From Pseudanabaena sp. CAN_BIN31 (GTDB lineage Bacteria > Cyanobacteriota > Cyanobacteriia > Pseudanabaenales > Pseudanabaenaceae), in NCBI GenBank assembly GCA_026785865.1, contig JAJAZG010000460.1:1-13074 (forward strand): 13,074 nt of DNA, in the 5' to 3' direction. The notes below the pieces were generated by a model. It was not told the DNA's origin. It did no database searches and saw only the letters and a program-made list of their open reading frames with translations. The position numbers and the translations under genes are program-made. Positions 6,768 to 13,074 of this stretch are shown piece by piece. How positions within the stretch are numbered: position 1 is the stretch's first letter; each line of letters starts with the position of its first letter.

Positions 6768-7066
6768 ATTGACTACCCACAAAAATCTGCGGTAACATAC
6801 AACCACAACTACAAATCTACAGCAATTGTGGGACAATACGTAGTTAGACCTACTATGAGGTGCGGGTAAGAAATTATTGAGAAGTCGTGATGTTCAGTGA
6901 TAGGTTTCGACTAATATCCATACAAGTTAGTAATTGGAAAAGGATTAAACTTTCCTCTCAGCTAGCAATTAGTTAAGGCTAATCTACGTTGAAATAGCTC
7001 TTTTATCACCTTTAGTAGATATATGTATGTCAGTGCATTGCTAATCCAAATCTGAAGTACATCATT

Positions 7067-7072
7067 AAGGAG
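7067..7072 (+). promoter_or_regulatory. Strong Shine-Dalgarno site of the orphan gene
   Basis: AAGGAG lies 5 nt before the ATG at 7078. It is much stronger than the sites of most neighbouring genes and fixes the start codon. Confidence 0.8.
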
Positions 7073-7077
7073 TAGAT

Positions 7078-8100
7078 ATGAATAAATGTAAGCCAATAAT
7101 ATATGTCTCAGCAGATGGTACTTCCAGTCTTGCTGATCAAATCTCTGCTGCTGCTACAGAAATAACAAAATTGAAGTCAGATATAAAACCGAACGAGAAC
7201 AATTTTAAAGCTTTAGAAAGTGGTTTGGCTATGGCGGCAGCAGCTATGGGAGCGGTAACGCTTACCGCTGGAGTTACCTTAGTACCTCTTCTCGCAGCAG
7301 CAACCTTTGCTATTGGCGTAACTAAACATTTAATCAAAAAACAAGAACAAACATCTAGTTCCCAAGAAGCGTTATTGCATGAAGCAGATAGTGATGAAGA
7401 GTTCGCGAACAAAGCTGCACAAGTCCTTAATCAGCTCAGCCTTAATCAACTACAAACACTCATCGAAGTGATTTCCTTTTCATCTCTATCTGAGGAATTT
7501 GAGTTTCCGCCAGGACATCCTTTTCCCGAAAATATTTACAGAGTGCATCCTTTAAAATCAAAGAGTAGAAAATACATCCCTTTAGAATCATTCTATGCAT
7601 TGCTGTACGATGAAAGAGAAACAGAGCTAATCCGCCTCTTGACTGATTTAGGAGCCACAAAGATCGTAATTCAAGAGGTAACAAACGAGAGCAATGAACA
7701 AGAGGCAAATGCGAATGTTCAATTTACAGGAATTGGAGGGGGAGAAGGAAGCTTCGCGCGCGAGGGGAAGCAATCAGGAGTTAAGGCTCGTACAATTAAG
7801 CTTCGTGGGAAGCCTTGGACTCCAAACCTAACTCTTGCTGTGGAGAAGTACAGTTGGCTTCCCTACGAGCCAAAATGGGAAGCTTTAGTTCATGCGAGGA
7901 TATATGGTGGAGCTTTATCTGATTCAATTGAATTAACATCAGACATTTCTCACTCTATTGGAGGAAAGCTTAAGCTTGCCGAAGGTTTATTGCAAAACAT
8001 TGCAGATTTAGGATCTGGAGTCAAAACCATCAAGGCTCGTCAGAAAAGACAGCTTTTTGAAGTTGAATTTGCTGACTCAATCGAAGACTCAAAAGGGTAA
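7078..8100 (+). CDS. Orphan protein of unknown function with a hydrophobic N-terminal segment
   Basis: A 340-residue protein I do not recognise. Residues 48-82 are a small-residue-rich hydrophobic stretch (AMAAAAMGAVTLTAGVTLV and PLLAAATFAIGVT), possibly a membrane hairpin. A charged linker follows (to about 150). The likely folded core begins at H157-P158, then YIPLESFYALLYDERETELI (166-185) and RLLTDLGATKIVI (186-198). A Gly-rich part follows (GIGGGEGSFAREGKQSG), then an aromatic stretch YSWLPYEPKWEALVHARIYG (258-277). The end is basic with an alternating strand (KRQLFEVEF). There is no signal peptide and no catalytic motif I can name. The strong Shine-Dalgarno site, intact frame and absence of in-frame decay argue that it is expressed. 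No CGATCG lies in it, unlike most neighbours, and it is flanked by 105-bp direct repeats and transposon relics, so horizontal acquisition is likely. A membrane-acting effector is conceivable but unproven. Confidence 0.7.
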   Translation: MNKCKPIIYVSADGTSSLADQISAAATEITKLKSDIKPNENNFKALESGLAMAAAAMGAVTLTAGVTLVPLLAAATFAIGVTKHLIKKQEQTSSSQEALLHEADSDEEFANKAAQVLNQLSLNQLQTLIEVISFSSLSEEFEFPPGHPFPENIYRVHPLKSKSRKYIPLESFYALLYDERETELIRLLTDLGATKIVIQEVTNESNEQEANANVQFTGIGGGEGSFAREGKQSGVKARTIKLRGKPWTPNLTLAVEKYSWLPYEPKWEALVHARIYGGALSDSIELTSDISHSIGGKLKLAEGLLQNIADLGSGVKTIKARQKRQLFEVEFADSIEDSKG

Positions 8101-8103
8101 GGT

Positions 8104-8137
8104 CTAACACCCAGTTGGAGGGGACTGGGAGAGTTAG
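8104..8137 (+). terminator. Weak hairpin after the orphan gene
   Basis: Nested stems ctaac (8104-8108) with gttag (8133-8137) and cccagt (8110-8115) with actggg (8124-8129) begin a few bases after the stop codon. There is no T tract, so termination is only possible. Confidence 0.35.
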
Positions 8138-8156
8138 CCGGTATTGTGGTAGAAGC

Positions 8157-8252
8157 TATAGCGATTTTCACATGAGCATAGGCAAAATTAGGCTTCTGAA
8201 ATGCTTGAAAAACTTAGATTTTATTGCACATGGTCAACTGAAAACCGCTATA
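8157..8252. mobile_element. Probable MITE with terminal inverted repeats
   Basis: The left end tatagcgattttcacatga and the reverse complement of the right end, tatagcggttttcagttga, match in 13 of the first 14 bases and about 18 of 22 overall. The 96-bp unit has no coding capacity. Both ends begin with TATA, compatible with a TA target as used by IS630/Tc1-mariner elements. The family is inferred from the ends only; no transposase of that type is in the window. Confidence 0.55.
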
Positions 8253-8366
8253 TCGACAGCCGTGTAACCGAAACGTTATGCCGAAACGCCAAGTCCGTTA
8301 AGATTGTCTATCTCAGTTCGAGATTAGGCAAGTAAAAATGGTTGGTTGAGTTCGGAGAGGTTATTG

Positions 8367-8471
8367 GCGATCGCCTTCTGAAACACATCAAATCATTTGA
8401 GAATATTCGTTGTTGGGTGAGATTGTGATCGCCGCTTACAAACTTGAGAAGATGATTGTTGGGGCGATCGC
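8367..8471. repeat. 105-bp direct repeat, copy B
   Basis: Same orientation and length as copy A (6663-6767), also bounded by gcgatcgc at both ends. About 11 substitutions and no gaps separate the copies. It lies 266 bp after the orphan gene. Confidence 0.85.
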
Positions 8472-8502
8472 TCGTCAAACATGAAATTTAAAATAATTTG
8501 TC

Positions 8503-8550
8503 AAAGCCCAAGAAGGAGCAAACCATATAATTTGCTTTCTCTTGGGCTTT
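8503..8550 (-). terminator. Hairpin downstream of ycf37
   Basis: The 20-nt arms 8503-8522 and 8531-8550 pair with one A-C mismatch and two G-U pairs (as read on the plus strand) around an 8-nt loop. It lies about 45 bp past the ycf37 stop codon and on the minus strand is followed by a T-containing stretch, so it probably ends that transcript. Confidence 0.55.
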
Positions 8551-8594
8551 ACATTAACTTGTATCTGGCAATTAACAGGAATCGGTTCTTGCTA

Positions 8595-9113
8595 CTAAGC
8601 AGTTGGCACAATCTGTTTACGCAAGGAAGTTAAACGACGTTTCGCGTTTTCATTTTTTTCATCTAGCTTCACCACTTGCTCATACATCTCGATCGCTTGA
8701 GGTAGCAACTTTTTCTTCTCATAGGCATGACCAAGATTATTAATCGCAGTCACATAGCCATCTTGTAAGGCGATCGCCTCTTTATAATTTTTAATCGCCA
8801 AATCGTACTGCTCTTGGGAAAAATAGGAAAATCCCAGCGCATTATAAACTTCAGGATTGTTGTCTCCGCCTTCTTTTAGAGCTTTATTAAACAAAGCAAT
8901 GGCTTGAGCGTAGAGTTTTTTTCGTAAATAAACACTGCCAAGTTGGTAATAGTCTTCAGGTGTGCCTTTTTCCTTTTGTAGCTTTGGCTGGAGGTCAGAA
9001 ATTACGCTTTCTAAACTGCGTGCTTTCAAAATCTGACGCACAACCAACCAAGTAACGCCAGCCAGCAGCACAACCAAGACCCCAAGGTAGGCGATCGCTA
9101 ATGTAGTGTCCAT
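8595..9113 (-). CDS. ycf37: Ycf37-like TPR protein, photosystem I assembly
   Basis: A 172-residue protein with one N-terminal membrane helix (IAYLGVLVVLLAGVTWLVV) and three TPR units. Typical stretches are DYYQLGSVYLRKKLYAQAIA, YNALGFSYFSQEQYDLAIKN and INNLGHAYEKKKLLPQAIEM, ending with KRRLTSLRKQ. Architecture, length (about 170) and these phrases match cyanobacterial/plastid Ycf37, a thylakoid-anchored factor that helps assemble or stabilise photosystem I. I chose the ATG at 9113. A TTG at 9134 would add seven residues (MRLVKIF) before the membrane helix, but family members start with a short M-D/E-x segment as here. It is transcribed divergently from accA, with a 79-bp palindromic repeat between them. 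Confidence 0.85.
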   Translation of the reverse strand: MDTTLAIAYLGVLVVLLAGVTWLVVRQILKARSLESVISDLQPKLQKEKGTPEDYYQLGSVYLRKKLYAQAIALFNKALKEGGDNNPEVYNALGFSYFSQEQYDLAIKNYKEAIALQDGYVTAINNLGHAYEKKKLLPQAIEMYEQVVKLDEKNENAKRRLTSLRKQIVPTA

Positions 9114-9174
9114 AAATATTTTTACTAATCTCAATCAATCCTGTATTCTACAGCTTATTGAGGCTTTAAGAAGT

Positions 9175-9253
9175 ATAGAGAAATTTTTGAAAGTGCCGCT
9201 TCGCGGCACTTTCAAAAATTTCTCTATGTTTTATAACAGCGCAAAGCGCTGTA
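9175..9253. repeat. 79-bp palindromic dispersed repeat, copy 2 (inverted)
   Basis: It is the reverse complement of 2596-2674 with about four mismatches. It holds the long stem (9175-9199 with 9203-9227, 25 bp, loop ttc) and the small hairpin acagcgc-aaa-gcgctgt (9236-9252). It fills much of the 191-bp divergent control region between ycf37 and accA, so it cannot be a gene-end terminator here. If transcribed it would form a strong hairpin in the accA leader. Confidence 0.8.
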
Positions 9254-9304
9254 ACGCTTTTCTGCTAATCTGAGAATTGGTATCTAAATATAAAAAATTG
9301 CATC

Positions 9305-10270
9305 ATGGCCGATCGCCAAATCCTGCTTGACTTTGAAAAGCCCATCGTTGAACTAGAAAACCGTATCGCCCAAATCCGCGACCTCGCGAACGAAAACGAT
9401 GTGGATATGGTTGAGCAGATTCACCTTTTAGAGCAGCGAGCCGAGCTTTTGCGGCGAGAAATTTTTTCGGGATTGGGCGCAATGCAACGTATGCAGATTG
9501 CAAGGCATCCGCGCCGTCCTAGCACTCTTGACTATGTGCAAGCAATTACCGATGAGTGGATCGAGTTACATGGCGATCGCCGAGGTAATGACGATCCTGC
9601 CTTAGTGGGTGGTATAGCCAGAATTAACGATCGCCCTGTGGTGATTTTGGGGCATCAAAAAGGGCGCGATACCAAAGACAACGTGACCCGCAATTTTGGG
9701 ATGGCTTCGCCTGGAGGATATCGTAAGGCGGCGCGACTAATGGATCACGCTAATCGGTTTAGATTGCCGATTATTACCCTGATTGATACACCTGGGGCAT
9801 ATCCTGGAGTATCAGCAGAAGAGCAAGGACAAGGCGAAGCGATCGCCGCAAATTTACGCCAGATGTTTGGATTGAGCGTACCGATTATTTGCACAGTGAT
9901 TGGTGAAGGCGGATCGGGTGGCGCATTGGGGATCGGCATTGGCGATCACATCATGATGTTTGAAAACTCAGTCTATACAGTGGCGACTCCTGAAGCTTGC
10001 GCGGCGATTCTCTGGCGCGACTCGGCAAAGGCGGGTAAAGCTGCTGAGGCTTTAAAAATTACGGCTCCCGATTTATTGCGTTTGGGGATCGTTGATTATG
10101 TGATCGATGAACCTTTAGGTGGAGCGCATCGATCGCCCTTAAAAACTGCTGAAAATCTCAAGGCAGCGCTTGTGGAAAACCTTGATCGCTTATGTAAATT
10201 AAAGGCAGAGGATCTCCAAGAGCTACGCTATCAAAAATTCCGTAAGATGGGTGTTTTTCTAGAATCATAA
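9305..10270 (+). CDS. accA: Acetyl-CoA carboxylase carboxyltransferase subunit alpha
   Basis: A 321-residue protein of normal length for bacterial AccA. With AccD it forms the carboxyltransferase that moves CO2 from biotinylated AccB to acetyl-CoA, making malonyl-CoA for fatty acids. The N-terminal coiled part (LDFEKPIVELENRIAQIR) is typical. The catalytic crotonase-like domain shows FGMASPGGYRKAARLMDHA (131-149), PIITLIDTPGAYPG (155-168) and GEGGSGGALGIGIGD (200-214), whose glycines form the oxyanion holes and acyl-CoA site. The ATG at 9305 fits the family; the ribosome-binding site is weak. accD, accB and accC are not adjacent, as is common in cyanobacteria. The stop codon lies inside a perfect 24-bp inverted repeat. 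Confidence 0.97.
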   Translation: MADRQILLDFEKPIVELENRIAQIRDLANENDVDMVEQIHLLEQRAELLRREIFSGLGAMQRMQIARHPRRPSTLDYVQAITDEWIELHGDRRGNDDPALVGGIARINDRPVVILGHQKGRDTKDNVTRNFGMASPGGYRKAARLMDHANRFRLPIITLIDTPGAYPGVSAEEQGQGEAIAANLRQMFGLSVPIICTVIGEGGSGGALGIGIGDHIMMFENSVYTVATPEACAAILWRDSAKAGKAAEALKITAPDLLRLGIVDYVIDEPLGGAHRSPLKTAENLKAALVENLDRLCKLKAEDLQELRYQKFRKMGVFLES

Positions 10271-10313
10271 GATGTAAAAGAGGCGCAAAGCGCCTCTTTT
10301 ACATCTTATGATT
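10263..10313 (+). terminator. Perfect 24-bp hairpin across the accA stop codon
   Basis: The arms 10263-10286 and 10290-10313 are exact inverted repeats (inner part aaaagaggcgc / gcgcctctttt) with the loop aaa. The left arm includes the last accA codons and the TAA at 10268-10270. It probably works as terminator or 3'-end stabiliser and insulates the kinase gene that starts at 10362. Confidence 0.75.
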
Positions 10314-10348
10314 TGCTAAAATGATGGCTAAGCGACTAGTACAAGCTC

Positions 10349-10354
10349 AAGGGG
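10349..10354 (+). promoter_or_regulatory. Ribosome-binding site of the histidine kinase gene
   Basis: aagggg lies about 7 nt before the ATG at 10362 and supports that start. Confidence 0.6.
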
Positions 10355-10361
10355 AATTCTC

Positions 10362-13031
10362 ATGACCAATGCCAACATGCCTCGCCGTGAAAGTTTAGTT
10401 AATCGTTTAATCTTTGGGCTGACCACTAGTATTTCTTTGCTAGCAACCGCCACCTTAATCCTGCTGCTGCACATTCAGCAAGGCCCACCCGAATTAGAGG
10501 CTTTTACGACATGGCTAGCGATCGTGATTTTTTCGGGCGGACTAGGCTCTGGGCTATTTGTTGCCATTTCGATTATCCGCAGCATTCAGCCACCACTTAC
10601 GGAACTTGCTGAGGCGGCGGAAGAACTCTCTACAGGCAATTTATCAGCGCGATCGCGATTAAATGGAGCCGATGAAATCGGTGAATTTGCCAAAGTATTT
10701 AATCGGATGGCGGCTCATTTGGAGATCAAGACGGCTACTCTCGAAGCCCGTGATATTCAGTTTGCGCTGCAATCTCTCGATCTCGTTTTAGTCAATACTA
10801 CCGATCAATATAAATTAATCAAGGCAAGTCTCGAAGAAATTTGTAAGCTCACAGGCGCTCAACTCGGTAGTATTTATCTTTGGGAAAGCCCCAACTCACG
10901 CCCCGAAGGATGTTTAGTATTAGCGGCGGAATGGGGTTATAAAACGAGTCAAGCCCTGACAGAAATTACCCTTGGCGAAGGGATTGTCGGTCAAGCAGGA
11001 CAATTGCAAGAGGCGATTGTTTGGGAAGGCGATCGCCTCAAAGGACAAACTCTTGTTTACCGTACTCCTGTTGGTGATCTTCTGCCCCAAAGTTTGTCGG
11101 CATATCCATTAATGCTCAGACGTAGCCTTGTTGGAGTTCTCTTTTTAGGCAGCCTCACGCCACTTTCAGAACGGGGAAGGAATATTTTGCAATCGATTGG
11201 TCGTCGCCTTGCCACGGCGATCAGCAATGCTCAGAGTATTGAGACGATCGCCCGTCAGCGCGAAGAGCTAACCACCGTTTTTGAGCAACTTGCCGATGGC
11301 GTATTGCTTAGCGATCCTGCGGGACGGATTCTCAAAATTAATTCCGCAGGACGTAAAATCCTGAGTTTTAATGCTTTGCCTTCTACTAATGGAGTTCCCG
11401 CGTCGCCTGTAATTGCCAAATCAATGGAAGAGATTGTCAAACAATTTGACATCAGGCATCAGGATGGCGATCCTGTAGATTTAGCGAATCTCGTGGTGTT
11501 TCGCGCCATGTCCACAGGCGAAGTTGTGGAAGATCAAGTGATTTTACGCCCACCTGAAGGGAATGAAATTATTCTCAGTACGAAGGCTGCACCGCTTGTG
11601 GGAAGTGAATCAGAGTTGATTGGTAGTGTGATGATTTTGCGCGATGTCACGGAGCAGCGTTATCGCGATAAGGTGTTGCAAGAGACGAACAAGATCATGA
11701 TCGAGCAGCAGAAGCGGATGAGCATTTTGCAACGGCTCACCAATTTGATTAATCAACAGTTACAGGATCTTGATGTTCTCTTAGAGTCAGTAGTTGAGGC
11801 GACTTGCGACGCGATCGCATGGGCAGAGATTTGCGTGATTGCGCTCTACGATCCCAAAGAGAATCGACTAACGTTATCGGCGGCGAAAGGATTGCCTGAC
11901 GATTTTTCCCTGCAAAAATCCTTTGATTTGGATGCCCAAAATCTAATTGCACAGGTATTTAAAGGAGGCATTCCCATTGAAATCAAGGCGGGTGAATCGC
12001 ATCTAGTCGAGGCTCTACCCGTCAAAAGTGCTTTGTGTGTGCCGATTGAGTCGAGTCGTTCTGGTCGTTTAGGTGTGTTAGCGATCGGGCATTGCCATTT
12101 AGAAAAAGCTAGTTCTCGCGAAGATTTAAATCTATTAGCTTCCTTTGGAGTCCAAGCCGCGATCGCGATCGGCAATGCTCAATTAATCAATCAAATTGAA
12201 GCTCAAAATGCTCAATTGTTAGAAGCAACTAAATTAAAAAGTCAGTTTTTGGCAAATATGAGTCATGAATTGCGAACACCGATGAATGCAATTATTGGCT
12301 TCTCGCAAGTGCTATTACGTCAGCGTCGCGATGCCCTCTCATTCAGCCAAGTTGATATGGTCGAGCGGATTCTTCGCAATGGCAAAAATCTGCTGGATTT
12401 GATTAATGACATTCTCGACTTGTCGAAAATCGAAGCAGGAAAAATGGAATCTCATCCCGAATTTTTTAATCTAGATGAATTAATTCATCATACCTGCGAG
12501 AGTTTACAACCGCTAGCCAGTATCAAGTCTCTAGATTTTGTGTTTCAAAATTATATTGGTACTTGTGCGATCTATCATGACTCGATTCGGATCAAGCAAG
12601 TGATTACAAATTTAGTCTCTAACGCGATTAAATTTACCGATAGTGGCGAAGTTCGGATCGAGCTAAAATATGCTTTGGAAACATCAAATATAATATCGGA
12701 AGTTCTATCATCTGAGATAATTTCTGAAGCGATTGCAGATACGAATAATCTATCTACCCAAGAATCACAAATTTCTCCTTTCGCAACATCAAACATCCTT
12801 ATCTCAGTCCAAGATACAGGCATTGGCATTGATCCTGAGTTTCAGCGCACAATTTTTGAACAATTCCGTCAGGTTGATCAATCTTCTACTCGTAGGCATG
12901 GCGGAACTGGACTGGGTTTGGCAATTACAGAGCAGCTTGTTTTTCTAATGGGTGGCACAATTTTTGTAGAAAGTGTGGTTAATCAAGGTTCTATATTCAC
13001 GATCGAGTTACCTCCACGATTAAAAGATTAG
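10362..13031 (+). CDS. Membrane-anchored sensor histidine kinase, HAMP-GAF-PAS-GAF
   Basis: An 889-residue kinase. Two membrane helices (about 16-37 and 49-72) are separated by only some 11 residues, so there is no real extracytoplasmic sensor. A HAMP domain (72-125), a GAF domain (about 145-295), a PAS domain (about 300-440, LADGVLLSDPAGRILKINSAG) and a second GAF domain (about 470-605) follow. The kinase core has the phospho-acceptor H635 in ANMSHELRTPMNAIIGFSQV, an N box (NLVSNAIKF, with N754), the G1 box DTGIGI (818-823) and the G2 box GGTGLGL (from 847). All catalytic parts are intact. Between N box and G1 there is an unusual Ser/Glu/Ile-rich insertion (about 772-808). No receiver domain follows, and no response regulator lies in the window, so its partner is unknown. 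The GAF domains have no obvious bilin-binding cysteine motif, so a phytochrome role is not supported. The signal is probably cytosolic. Confidence 0.9.
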   Translation: MTNANMPRRESLVNRLIFGLTTSISLLATATLILLLHIQQGPPELEAFTTWLAIVIFSGGLGSGLFVAISIIRSIQPPLTELAEAAEELSTGNLSARSRLNGADEIGEFAKVFNRMAAHLEIKTATLEARDIQFALQSLDLVLVNTTDQYKLIKASLEEICKLTGAQLGSIYLWESPNSRPEGCLVLAAEWGYKTSQALTEITLGEGIVGQAGQLQEAIVWEGDRLKGQTLVYRTPVGDLLPQSLSAYPLMLRRSLVGVLFLGSLTPLSERGRNILQSIGRRLATAISNAQSIETIARQREELTTVFEQLADGVLLSDPAGRILKINSAGRKILSFNALPSTNGVPASPVIAKSMEEIVKQFDIRHQDGDPVDLANLVVFRAMSTGEVVEDQVILRPPEGNEIILSTKAAPLVGSESELIGSVMILRDVTEQRYRDKVLQETNKIMIEQQKRMSILQRLTNLINQQLQDLDVLLESVVEATCDAIAWAEICVIALYDPKENRLTLSAAKGLPDDFSLQKSFDLDAQNLIAQVFKGGIPIEIKAGESHLVEALPVKSALCVPIESSRSGRLGVLAIGHCHLEKASSREDLNLLASFGVQAAIAIGNAQLINQIEAQNAQLLEATKLKSQFLANMSHELRTPMNAIIGFSQVLLRQRRDALSFSQVDMVERILRNGKNLLDLINDILDLSKIEAGKMESHPEFFNLDELIHHTCESLQPLASIKSLDFVFQNYIGTCAIYHDSIRIKQVITNLVSNAIKFTDSGEVRIELKYALETSNIISEVLSSEIISEAIADTNNLSTQESQISPFATSNILISVQDTGIGIDPEFQRTIFEQFRQVDQSSTRRHGGTGLGLAITEQLVFLMGGTIFVESVVNQGSIFTIELPPRLKD

Positions 13032-13074
13032 TAAGGAATCAGGTGAGAATAGAAATGAGCGATATTATCTAAAC

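Larger units (their letters stand above)
6464..7077. other. Gene-free stretch holding transposon relics
   Basis: The 614 bp between the Mnx-like gene and the orphan gene contain no intact gene. They hold a degraded tnpB tail on the minus strand (6507-6682), an AT-rich patch where aataatgaattg occurs twice (around 6564 and 6586), and copy A of a 105-bp direct repeat (6663-6767). About 300 bp of HIP1-free sequence follows, ending in a strong Shine-Dalgarno site. I see no promoter in 6768-7060 that I would assign with confidence. Confidence 0.6.
8101..8594. other. Gene-free stretch downstream of the orphan gene
   Basis: The 494 bp carry no supported gene. In order they hold a weak hairpin (8104-8137), a probable MITE (8157-8252), unassigned sequence with ccgaaacg twice (around 8268-8288), copy B of the 105-bp repeat (8367-8471) and a hairpin that probably ends the ycf37 transcript (8503-8550). 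Confidence 0.6.

Noticed and set aside
13053..13071. ATG shortly after the histidine kinase gene as the start of a next gene (response regulator expected)
   Set aside because: The frame closes after five codons; the window ends before any real downstream gene can be judged.

Overview
The window is a stretch of cyanobacterial chromosome. Two things in the sequence show this. The octamer GCGATCGC (HIP1, a known cyanobacterial hallmark) recurs in and between most genes, and the gene set includes Ycf37, a TPR protein known from photosystem I assembly in cyanobacteria and plastids. The many hairpins between genes and the moderate GC content would fit a Pseudanabaena-like filamentous strain, but that genus guess is weak inference.

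Layout. 1-2068: an NrtR-type degenerate-Nudix transcription regulator, then a FAD-dependent oxidoreductase of the geranylgeranyl-reductase/FixC type. 2030-2568 (minus): the wreck of an MFS transporter, with a stop codon, a frameshift and a missing middle. 2569-2770: a cluster of palindromes. 2765-3421 (minus): an exported pentapeptide-repeat protein, divergent from a TerC-family membrane protein (3593-4312). 4423-5262 (minus): an Rpn-family (PD-(D/E)XK) nuclease. 5398-5784: glycine cleavage H protein, convergent with a GDT1/UPF0016 (Mnx-like) manganese exporter (5822-6463, minus). 6464-8594: an accessory island with a decayed tnpB tail, two 105-bp direct repeats, one 340-residue orphan gene and a probable MITE. 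8595-9113 (minus): ycf37, divergent from accA (9305-10270). 10362-13031: a large membrane-anchored histidine kinase with GAF, PAS and GAF domains.

How the genes relate. Most are independent transcription units bounded by hairpins rather than one operon. Themes that can be read are NAD regulation (NrtR), fatty-acid synthesis (AccA), C1/glycine metabolism (GcvH), photosystem I assembly (Ycf37) and possibly manganese homeostasis, since two unrelated Mn-efflux-type membrane families (TerC and GDT1) lie within 3 kb of each other.

Most interesting observations. First, a 79-bp palindromic element occurs twice in opposite orientation, once in the divergent ycf37/accA control region. Second, several gene ends carry perfect 19-24 bp inverted repeats with 3-nt loops, some swallowing the stop codon. 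Third, an orphan gene with a strong ribosome-binding site sits in a 1.6-kb region free of HIP1, between 105-bp direct repeats and next to transposon relics. I cannot name the orphan's family. No CRISPR array, tRNA or rRNA was seen.
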